From: an uncultured Parabacteroides sp.
GTDB taxonomy: Bacteria; Bacteroidota; Bacteroidia; Bacteroidales; Tannerellaceae
Length of the DNA: 6,462 nt
Direction of reading: 5' to 3'
NCBI GenBank assembly: GCA_900770835.1
Contig: CAAGLQ010000185.1
Coordinates: 1 to 6,462 of the forward strand
Positions within the stretch are counted from its first letter, which is position 1. Every line of letters starts with the position of its first letter. Position numbers and translations under genes: made by a program. This document shows positions 1-5,210 of this stretch, piece after piece. The notes under the pieces were generated by a model. It had not been told where the DNA came from, ran no database searches, and worked only from the letters and a program-made list of their open reading frames with translations.

Positions 1-127
1 AGCCACGATTTCGCTATTGCTTCTTCTCTCCCGAACGCCGCCACCCGAAACTTGCAAGTCGCTCTGGGGTTCGTCGGCTACTACGCCCCGTGTGGGCTTT
101 CACCACAGATGTATGACATGCCCGTCA
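1..127 (-). ncRNA. Group II intron domain I-like RNA segment (partial, runs off left edge)
   Basis: Starting directly after the 3' end of the intron at 128, this stretch has no convincing ORF but looks like folded RNA on the minus strand. TGTGG and CCACA (about 109-93) can form a hairpin, followed by GGGG and CCCC strands around a GCCGACGAA sequence (about 88-64). The style, GGTGAAAG-CC then GGGG...GACGAACCCC, resembles the 5' part of domain I in bacterial group II introns; this is from memory of such introns, not an alignment. Two 7-nt blocks, GACTTGC (60-54) and GGGTGGC (46-40), are perfectly complementary to GCAAGTC (2053-2047) and GCCACCC (2041-2035) near the 5' end of the intron in this window, but in an order that could not all form one simple helix. 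No GUGYG start is seen at the junction. It could instead be an ordinary structured 3' exon. Confidence 0.4.
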
Positions 128-192
128 ATCGAGTAGGAGGTAAACGCTAATTGTAGGTGTTTATCTCCTACTTTCACGTTTACCGACCTCTC
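128..192 (-). ncRNA. Group II intron domain VI, branch point and 3' splice site
   Basis: GGTAAACG (184-177) pairs perfectly with CGTTTACC (146-139). An inner hairpin GTAGG/CCTAC (171-167, 157-153) caps it. The lower stem continues as AGG/CCT (189-187, 137-135) and GAG/CTC (192-190, 133-131), leaving A134 unpaired between the last two helices. A bulged A seven nucleotides from the intron end is the expected lariat branch point, so the 3' splice site falls after T128 (ending GAT). The ribozyme core at this end looks functional. Confidence 0.78.
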
Positions 193-193
193 A

Positions 194-227
194 CACCACC
201 GTACATGCGGTTCCGCATACGGCGGTT
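194..227 (-). ncRNA. Group II intron domain V
   Basis: Catalytic hairpin of the intron. On the minus strand CCGCCGTA (225-218) pairs over all 8 positions (one G-T wobble) with TACGGTGG (203-196). A two-base bulge TG (205-204) follows, then TGCG/CGCA closes a four-base GAAC loop (213-210). The 34-nt size, bulge position and CGC triad in the lower stem match domain V. It starts two bases after the repaired maturase stop codon, the usual tight packing. The fold looks undamaged, unlike the protein gene. Confidence 0.85.
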
Positions 228-228
228 C

Positions 229-1662
229 CTATTTTGGATTCCATTCTCTATATGCGTCCGATAGGCATACATGCCCCTGCTTACGCAGTCGGTCATTAGA
301 TATGGCTGTGTGCAGGATTGGACTGTCTGCTATGCGCCAGCAAGCCAGACGAGTATTTCCCCATTGGTAGGCTTGCCAATCGGCAATCCCACATCTAATG
401 AGGTTTACGATTTTCGTCCTTGGTTTCTTCCAAGCCTTCCATATACACATGCGTATCCGTCGCCTTAATCACTCATCGGTTTCAAGGCAGAGACGTTTCA
501 TATTAGCAAGGTGGTAGTACCCTACCCAACCCTCTATGTACTCTTTCAGTTTCTGCTTCCTCTTCTCATATCCCCACCCATTGCTCCGACTTCTCAACTC
601 TTTAACAGCCGATTTCATCTTTGCCTTGGACTTGGGGTGTACGGTGAGTTGGCATCTACCTTTGTGTATGTAAAAGGAATAGCCGAGATACTTCACATCT
701 CTTATATACGAAACGACTGTCTTTTCCTTGTTCACCTTGAGAAAGAGTTTCCCTTCAATGTACTTGGTTATGGACGATTTCACACGCTCCGCAGCCCGCT
801 TGGACTTGCAGAATATCATCGCATCATCGGCATAGCGGACAAAGGGGTGACCCTTGCGGGCGAGTTCCTTGTCCAGTTCGTCCAGCATGATGTTGCTCAG
901 AAGCGGACCTCCTTGCGGAGTACCCTCCTCGCTTGCGTGCCACAGTCCTCTGTCTATCACACCGCTGCGAAGGTACTTGTGTATCAGACTGACCACTCTG
1001 CCGTCCTTTATCGTACGGCTCAGGATTTCTATGAGCTTGCTGTGGTTCACTGTATCGAAGAAATGTTCAAGGTCAAGGTCAACTACATACTTGTAGCCTT
1101 CATCAACCGTCTTCTGCGCTTCTCGCAGTGCGTTCAAGCACCCTCTTCTCGGACGGAAGCCGAAACTTCTCTTCGAGAACTGAGGCTCATAGATGATGGT
1201 CAGCACTTGGTTTATGGCTTGCTGTACCATTCGATCAACCACTGTTGGTATTCCTAAAAGGCGCATCTTGCCGTTGTCCTTGGGTATCTCTACCCTGCGG
1301 ACGGGATTCGAACGGTATGTACCGTCAAGTAGGGAGCGTATCAGTTCATCCTTGTTAGCCAATAGCCATGGAAGCAACTGCTCACATGACATCTTGTCGA
1401 TACCGCCTTTGCCCTTGTTACGGACTACTGCCTTGTAGGCTTTGTTCATGTTGTCGGGACTGAGGATTACTTCCAACAAGTGCTCCCTGTCGAATGGAAC
1501 TTCCACGATGTTGTCTTCGGTCATCCACATGAAAGTCTGCACTCCCCCATAGAGAAACATTTCATGACAACTATCATCGTCATGAAACCATTCGGTTTCC
1601 GACCTATCTCTTTGGGGACAGTCATTAGCAAAGGCTGATGTTTTCTGCATTCTTTCTTTCAT
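229..1662 (-). pseudogene. ltrA: Group II intron reverse transcriptase/maturase, interrupted by an in-frame TGA
   Basis: Multifunctional RT/maturase that binds its own intron RNA, aids splicing and copies the intron into new DNA sites. From ATG at 1662, 397 residues are open. The fingers/palm motifs are clear: GIDKM (87-91), LGIPTVVDRMVQQAI (136-150), FGFRPRR (167-173), the catalytic Asp of DLEHFFD (197-203), GTPQGG (247-252) and YADD (277-280). Thumb and maturase domain X begin around EYIEGWVGYYHLANMKR (374-390). A TGA at 471-469 then stops the frame. The same frame continues as LRRRIRMCIWKAWKKPRTK and runs to TAG at 231-229, giving the rest of domain X; relatives have Trp at the stop position. 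Repaired length would be about 477 residues, normal for an RT-X protein without an HNH endonuclease domain. The motif usually reading GGPLSPLL is GGPLL, a three-residue loss next to the active site. No strong Shine-Dalgarno precedes the start. The protein is probably inactive. Confidence 0.9.
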
Positions 1663-2060
1663 AAGGTAACTCTCAGTTACTATCGCTTAATTATTAGGTT
1701 CTGCCCTTCACGGAGCGTTATCGACCGCTCCACTACTATGGCGTCTGCTGACTTCTCACGGCAGGTTTTGCTCCGTGGCTTTCGGAAGAGAACTAATCGC
1801 CACGTCCGTGAGACCTCCTCGGATAAGGGCATTGTCTTTCCATCTTATACCCACTCCATTTACACCAACCGTTCCGAATAGCTATTGGACTTTGATTTAT
1901 ATAGCAATCTAATCCACGGTCAAATGCCTTATATGAAGTTTCTGTTCGTTGGGCCAGATGTTTGCCGCCGGCTTCCTTCAAATTCCACCTCGCAATGGAC
2001 ACCCTTGCCTTGGACTATAGCCTTCCCGCTATTAGGGTGGCTTGGGGACTTGCACACGTT

Positions 2061-2284
2061 AGACAATGCTCATGACGAGCGTACTACAAAAAAGGGGATC
2101 CTAAGACCGGATCCCCTCCAAAGATCATACATCTCATAGCTAAGGCCGTGGTTTTGTATGTCTTTTTTATTACATAGTTAAGATTGGTTTTACAAAGGAA
2201 TACCTTATTCCCTTAAAAAACGAACTCTCGGCTACATTTTTTGCCTATTTATGTTGTGAAACATGTTTTCGAATAGCCTATACC
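2061..2284. other. Gene-free spacer with hairpins
   Basis: No coding region can be supported here. Besides the terminator at 2088-2117, the stretch holds an inverted repeat CATACA/TGTATG (2127-2132 and 2155-2160) with a T-rich tail on the plus strand. It also holds a tight 9-bp hairpin AAAGGAATA/TATTCCCTT with a 3-base loop (2194-2214), with no T-run after it on either strand in the right place. The sequence is AT-rich. I see no tRNA, promoter pair or further transposase sequence. Confidence 0.55.
2088..2117 (-). terminator. Intrinsic terminator just upstream of the intron
   Basis: On the minus strand GGATCCCC... reads as stem GGGGATCC (2116-2109), loop GGTCTTA (2108-2102) and stem GGATCCCC's partner strand (2101-2094), 8 perfect base pairs, followed directly by six T (2093-2088). 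This is a textbook Rho-independent terminator for leftward transcription. No intact gene lies just upstream of it, only the IS remnant and a gene-free stretch, so it may be the tail of a lost gene. It ends 30 nt before the intron's proposed 5' end. Confidence 0.85.
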
Positions 2285-3129
2285 TGTCTATTTCTATCGA
2301 ATTCACGTTATATAAGTAATATCAGCCCCCCATATTTCTTCCGAGCGTGTCACTTCTATACTTCCCACAAGGTTCTTGTGCTTTCTGAACCGATGACGCG
2401 AGTTGGGATCCATGATATGAACGAGCGGGCTTTATAAGCAGATGGTTGGCTCAAAGTATATCAAACAGCTTGTCTCTACCAACTTTTTTCTCCTTCAACG
2501 GCTGATGAAGCATATAATAAAGTTTACGAGTTCCTATACGGGGCATCTCCAAACGGATATCTTGTATCATTTCCACGACTTCCTTCGCTTTCTGGCGACT
2601 TCTGTTTATACTCCATTTTGACGGTAATAGCACAGCCTGCTTATCCCGCAGTCGGCAGGTTCCACTGATACTTATGGATTCCTCTTCTTTATATTTGGAT
2701 GACTGTTCGGAATAGGATTTTTTCGTATGTCGATATTGTATTCCTTTTCTGCTATATCTATCATCATATCGAAAAACTCGGCTTTTATATTTTGTCTGCT
2801 CAAGTTCTTTTTCCAAAAGCGCATTTTTACGTTCCAGCAACCTTATCTTCTGCTCTATCTCAAGCAGTTTCTGATCCTTGCTTTTTTCCATAGGAAAGTG
2901 GGATATCTCAAAGGTACCATATTTCTCGATCCAACTCTTTATTGTATGGCTTCCTTGTATCCCATATTTACGACGAAGGAACCTAGGCCTACTTCGCTTG
3001 TTTCGTACTCTTGCACTACTAATAATTTAAAGGAGACATGATGTAGCCTCTTTGGGTATGTTTAACGTACTTTCTAGCCTTTTCCATTATGTTACTGCCT
3101 TTAGGTGTAACGCTATTTTGGACTAGACA
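2285..3129 (-). mobile_element. Remnant of an IS3-family insertion sequence
   Basis: The stretch is covered by decayed OrfA and OrfB. A candidate terminal inverted repeat is TGTCTA on the minus strand at 3129-3124 and TGTCTA on the plus strand at 2285-2290; only the outer six bases match exactly, with scattered matches further in. IS3-family ends begin with TG and end with CA, which fits. No 3-4 bp target duplication is visible (TACC on one side, ATGT on the other), so one end may be lost or the repeat may be chance. At about 845 bp it is far shorter than the usual 1.2-1.5 kb because most of orfB is missing. It lies between the terminator of the Fe-S operon and the isolated terminator at 2088. 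Confidence 0.5.
2303..3087 (-). pseudogene. Decayed IS3-family transposase, OrfA plus start of OrfB
   Basis: OrfA would start at ATG 3087 (MEKARKYVK). It is followed, after a frame change, by SFKLLVVQEYETSE, then in another frame RRKYGIQGSHTIKSWIEKYG, the helix-turn-helix part. Next comes a leucine-zipper-like stretch MEKSKDQKLLEIEQKIRLL and, in yet another frame, FFDMMIDIAEKEYNI ending at TAA 2674-2672, a typical OrfA tail. OrfB fragments include CYYRQNG, then VVEMIQDIRLEMPRIGTRK and VGRDKLFDIL. A CGA-to-TGA type stop follows at 2453-2451, then ANHLLIKPARSYH, a frameshift, and HRFRKHKNL through EEIWGADITYIT, where a TGA at 2305-2303 ends the similarity. The first catalytic Asp (DITYI) is present, but the rest of the DDE core is absent. 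With at least four frameshifts, a nonsense codon and a 3' truncation, it cannot make transposase. The longest uninterrupted piece is 2451-2891. Confidence 0.8.
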
Positions 3130-3138
3130 ATGTTGTAA

Positions 3139-3175
3139 AAAAAGAGAGCACTCCTCAAAGAAGCGCTCTCTTTTT
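3139..3175 (-). terminator. Terminator of the Fe-S/GGGtGRT operon, probably bidirectional
   Basis: AAAAAGAGAGC (minus 3175-3165) pairs over 11 positions with GCTCTCTTTTT (3149-3139), around a 15-base loop, and the T-run extends to 3137. It starts 26 nt after the stop codon of the GGGtGRT gene. Because the stem ends in A/T tracts on both sides it could also stop transcription coming from the left, although no plus-strand gene is evident there. The IS remnant begins about 10 nt beyond it, so the insertion did not disturb the operon. Confidence 0.85.
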
Positions 3176-3201
3176 ATTTAGCACGAAATGCTTTGCCTGA
3201 A

Positions 3202-4203
3202 TTACTTCTTCATGGCCTCCTCGATAGCCACAGCCACAGCTACAGTAGCACCAACCATCGGGTTGTTACCCATACCCAAGAAGCCCATCATCTCTACGTG
3301 AGCAGGAACAGAAGAAGAACCTGCGAACTGTGCGTCAGAGTGCATACGGCCCATCGTATCGGTCATACCGTAAGAAGCAGGACCTGCAGCCATGTTATCC
3401 GGGTGCAATGTACGACCCGTACCACCACCAGAAGCTACAGAGAAGTAAGGCTTGCCAGCCAATACACGCTCCTTTTTATAGGTACCAGCTACCGGGTGCT
3501 GGAAGCGAGTGGGGTTCGTAGAGTTACCCGTGATAGATACATCTACATCCTCTTTCCACATGATAGCTACACCCTCACGAACATCGTCAGCACCATAGCA
3601 CTTAACCTTTGAACGCAAACCGTTAGAGTAAGGAACCTCCTCGATTACGTTTACATCACCCGTCATGTAGTCGAACTGAGTCTGTACATAGGTAAAGCCA
3701 TTGATACGAGAGATGATCTTCGCAGCATCCTTACCCAGACCGTTCAAGATCACGCGCAACGGCTCTTTACGAACCTTGTTAGCCATCTCAGCGATCTTGA
3801 TAGCGCCCTCAGCAGCCGCGAAAGACTCGTGACCTGCCAAGAAAGCGAAGCACTTCGTATCCTCACGGAGCAAACGAGCTGCCAAGTTACCGTGGCCAAT
3901 ACCTACCTTACGATCGTCAGCTACAGAACCTGCGATACAGAATGCCTGTAAACCAATACCGATAGCCTCGGCAGCGTCAGCAGCATTCGTGCAACCCTTC
4001 TTGATCGCAATAGCGGCACCTACTACGTAAGCCCAGCAAGCGTTCTCGAAACAGATCGGTTGAGTCTCCTTACACATTGTATAAGGATCGATACCCTTAG
4101 CATCGCAGATCGCCTTTGCGCCGTCGATGCCGTTGATACCATATTCATTTAATACCGCGTTGATATGATCAATACGACGGTCATAACTTTCAAATAAAGC
4201 CAT
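3202..4203 (-). CDS. GGGtGRT-family protein
   Basis: A 333-residue soluble protein, assigned to the GGGtGRT family because it carries that motif literally (GGGTGRT, 259-265) within a glycine-rich C-terminal third (SVASGGGTGRTLHPDNMAAG...GMGNNPMVGATVAVAV). The N-terminal half is rich in Cys: C33, C44, C51, C56, C71, C89 and C118, with an MCKETQPICFENAC cluster. I know of no established biochemical activity for the family. It is usually found next to an Fe-S scaffold gene, as here, so a role in Fe-S or metal/thiol chemistry is inferred, not shown. No signal peptide or membrane helix is visible, so it should be cytoplasmic. It is the last gene of the operon, starting 7 nt after the small membrane protein's stop codon. 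The start at 4203 has an A/T-rich leader without a Shine-Dalgarno, common in Bacteroidota. The length and reading frame look intact. Confidence 0.88.
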   Translation of the reverse strand: MALFESYDRRIDHINAVLNEYGINGIDGAKAICDAKGIDPYTMCKETQPICFENACWAYVVGAAIAIKKGCTNAADAAEAIGIGLQAFCIAGSVADDRKVGIGHGNLAARLLREDTKCFAFLAGHESFAAAEGAIKIAEMANKVRKEPLRVILNGLGKDAAKIISRINGFTYVQTQFDYMTGDVNVIEEVPYSNGLRSKVKCYGADDVREGVAIMWKEDVDVSITGNSTNPTRFQHPVAGTYKKERVLAGKPYFSVASGGGTGRTLHPDNMAAGPASYGMTDTMGRMHSDAQFAGSSSVPAHVEMMGFLGMGNNPMVGATVAVAVAIEEAMKK

Positions 4204-4210
4204 ATTATAT

Positions 4211-4402
4211 TTACTTTTTAAAATTCTTATTTACAAGGAATAAAGATATCAGAAAGTTGAAAACTAATACACCGCCACAGCAGCCGACGTAGAAGGCCAG
4301 CCAAGGTTTCTCAGGCTTCAACACGAAGTAGGCGATCAAGGTCGCCACCGCCGTGAAGAGCGCCAAACCCACCAGGACGCATGTGAAAGTTTTCTTATTC
4401 AT
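4211..4402 (-). CDS. Small two-helix membrane protein of the Fe-S operon
   Basis: A 63-residue protein I do not recognise. Two hydrophobic segments, about residues 7-28 (TCVLVGLALF...) and 35-57 (LAFYVGCCGGVLVFNF...), flank a short charged turn KPEKPW. Lys at both ends (MNKK and KNFKK) suggests both termini face the cytoplasm, with the turn outside. The second helix contains a CCGG motif. Its ATG (4402-4400) lies inside the end of the upstream scaffold gene: the bases ATGAATAA hold both its start and the scaffold's TAA, an 8-nt overlap typical of translational coupling. The next gene starts 7 nt after its stop. The tight packing strongly supports it as a real gene despite its size. By inference it could anchor its neighbours at the membrane or act as a small transporter subunit; neither is shown by sequence. 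Confidence 0.78.
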   Translation of the reverse strand: MNKKTFTCVLVGLALFTAVATLIAYFVLKPEKPWLAFYVGCCGGVLVFNFLISLFLVNKNFKK

Positions 4403-5087
4403 GACGAGGATCGATATATTTTGCAGCTTCTTTGAAACGACCGTAAGAGCCCTTAGCCTTCTCCAGCGCCTCGTTAGCGTCCATACCCTTCTTCACCATA
4501 TCCATGAACTTGCCCAGGTGAACAAACTCATAGCCGATAACTTCGTCATTTGCGTCCAAGGCCATGCGTGTGCAGTAACCCTCAGCCATCTCCAAATAAC
4601 GAGTACCCTTTGCCAAAGTACCGAACATCGTACCTACCTGACTACGCAGACCCTTACCCAGATCCTCCAAGCTGGCACCTACAACCAAGCCACCCTCAGA
4701 GAATGCAGACTGTGTACGACCGTAAACGATCTGCAAGAACAACTCACGCATAGCCGTATTGATCGCATCGCAAACCAAGTCCGTATTCAAAGCCTCCAAC
4801 AACGTCTTACCCGGAAGGATCTCTGAAGCCATAGCGGCAGAGTGAGTCATACCAGAGCAACCGATCGTCTCAACCAATGCCTCCTGGATGATACCTTCTT
4901 TCACGTTTAATGTCAGCTTACATCCACCTTGCTTCGGCGCACACCAACCGATACCGTGAGTCAAACCAGAGATGTCTGAGATCTGAGTTGCTCTAACCCA
5001 CTTTCCCTCTTCAGGGATCGGAGCGCACTGGTGGTTAGCTCCTTTTTTAACAACACACATGTGTTGAACTTCTTGTGAATAAATCAT
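4395..5087 (-). CDS. Fe-S cluster assembly scaffold, IscU/NifU N-terminal-like
   Basis: A 230-residue cytoplasmic protein with an IscU/NifU-N-like core. The motif ETIGCSGMTHSAAMASEIL (73-91) corresponds to the GCxxxxxS region around a cluster-ligating Cys, and GKTLLEALN follows as in the family. Cys49, Cys56, Cys77 and Cys106 (LVCDAI) are candidates for ligands; C49-x6-C56 sits in WCAPKQGGC. Such scaffolds hold nascent Fe-S clusters before delivery. The protein is longer than IscU (about 130 residues), with an N-terminal extension containing Cys11 and Cys21 and a C-terminal region of about 100 residues (FVHLGKFMDMVKKGMDANEAL...) of unclear role. That extended form is what accompanies GGGtGRT proteins in related bacteria, to my knowledge. 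It is the first gene of a three-gene operon, with its own promoter at about 5167-5199. No clear Shine-Dalgarno precedes ATG 5087; the leader there is AT-rich (TTAGCGATTATG). An alternative start at Met10 is possible. Confidence 0.85.
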   Translation of the reverse strand: MIYSQEVQHMCVVKKGANHQCAPIPEEGKWVRATQISDISGLTHGIGWCAPKQGGCKLTLNVKEGIIQEALVETIGCSGMTHSAAMASEILPGKTLLEALNTDLVCDAINTAMRELFLQIVYGRTQSAFSEGGLVVGASLEDLGKGLRSQVGTMFGTLAKGTRYLEMAEGYCTRMALDANDEVIGYEFVHLGKFMDMVKKGMDANEALEKAKGSYGRFKEAAKYIDPRHE

Positions 5088-5130
5088 AATCGCTAATTTA
5101 TTTAAAGTGTAATGAAACTTACTATGCCAT

Positions 5131-5157
5131 TCGCCCCTGTTTTGAGCACAAGGGCGA
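5131..5157 (-). promoter_or_regulatory. 5' UTR stem-loop of the Fe-S operon mRNA
   Basis: TCGCCCTTGT (5157-5148) pairs with ACAGGGGCGA (5140-5131) over 10 positions, one of them a G-T wobble, around a 7-base loop GCTCAAA. It lies a few nucleotides inside the predicted transcript start and about 44 nt before the scaffold ATG. No T-run follows on the minus strand, so it is not a standard terminator. A 5'-terminal hairpin could stabilise the mRNA or be a protein or ligand target; both are inferences. Confidence 0.6.
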
Positions 5158-5166
5158 TTGAACGCA

Positions 5167-5199
5167 CAAAGATAATTTATTTGATTTAACCCTGCAAAA
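5167..5199 (-). promoter_or_regulatory. Bacteroidota-type promoter of the Fe-S operon
   Basis: The -7 element TATCTTTG (5174-5167) matches the TAnnTTTG consensus of the Bacteroidota primary sigma factor exactly. A -33 element TTTTG (5199-5195) lies 20 nt upstream, the usual spacing. The transcript would start near 5160, giving a leader of about 70 nt. The -33 box is only about a dozen bases from the preceding oxidoreductase stop codon, so the two units are packed tightly but separately promoted. Confidence 0.75.
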
Positions 5200-5210
5200 G
5201 CGAGTCACCA

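Larger units (their letters stand above)
128..2057 (-). mobile_element. Group II intron with ORF in domain IV
   Basis: This is a retroelement that splices as RNA and inserts into DNA by target-primed reverse transcription with its maturase. On the minus strand I place the 5' end at GTGTGC (2057-2052), which fits the GUGYG consensus. The 3' end is placed at CTCGAT (133-128), which ends in AT, 7 nt from a bulged A. About 395 nt of domain I-III RNA precede the ORF, including TTCATATAAGGC (about 1936-1925) and a domain III-like segment with GAAGTCAGCAGACGCC (about 1755-1740). The ORF occupies domain IV, and domains V and VI follow immediately. The 3' boundary is well supported. The 5' boundary is less sure: a domain I of about 240 nt is short for IIA/IIB introns, and bases upstream of 2057 might also belong to it. 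A loop sequence ATTAGA (about 1913-1908) pairs at 5 of 6 positions with the last 5' exon bases TCTAAC, a weak EBS1-IBS1 match favouring 2057. Confidence 0.82.

Noticed and set aside
511..1257. A 248-codon plus-strand open frame
   Set aside because: It lies antisense to the clear reverse transcriptase motifs and its translation shows no family features; it is a shadow of that gene.
2119..2126. GATCTTTG on the minus strand as a -7 promoter box
   Set aside because: It mismatches the TA of the consensus, has no -33 partner at the right spacing, and lies directly before a terminator.
1793..2139. Short open frames on both strands in the intron's 5' region
   Set aside because: The stretch is structured intron RNA (domains I-III); the frames have no start signals or recognisable protein features.
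2194..2214. 9-bp hairpin as a terminator
   Set aside because: No T-run follows the stem on the minus strand, and on the plus strand it is followed by A residues; kept only as an unexplained hairpin in the spacer.
2672..2830. Programmed -1 frameshift between OrfA and OrfB, as used by IS3 elements
   Set aside because: The frame changes here are multiple, lie at several unrelated places and come with a stop codon, so they reflect decay rather than a single slippery site.
2061..3135. Shared word CATTGTCTA at about 2070-2062 and 3132-3124 (minus strand)
   Set aside because: The two copies are in direct orientation, only nine bases long, and do not fit the inverted ends expected of the IS; probably chance.
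3193..3612. Plus-strand frame opposite the GGGtGRT gene
   Set aside because: It is antisense to a well-supported gene, and its composition (runs of Ser, His, Arg and Thr) is typical of a shadow frame.
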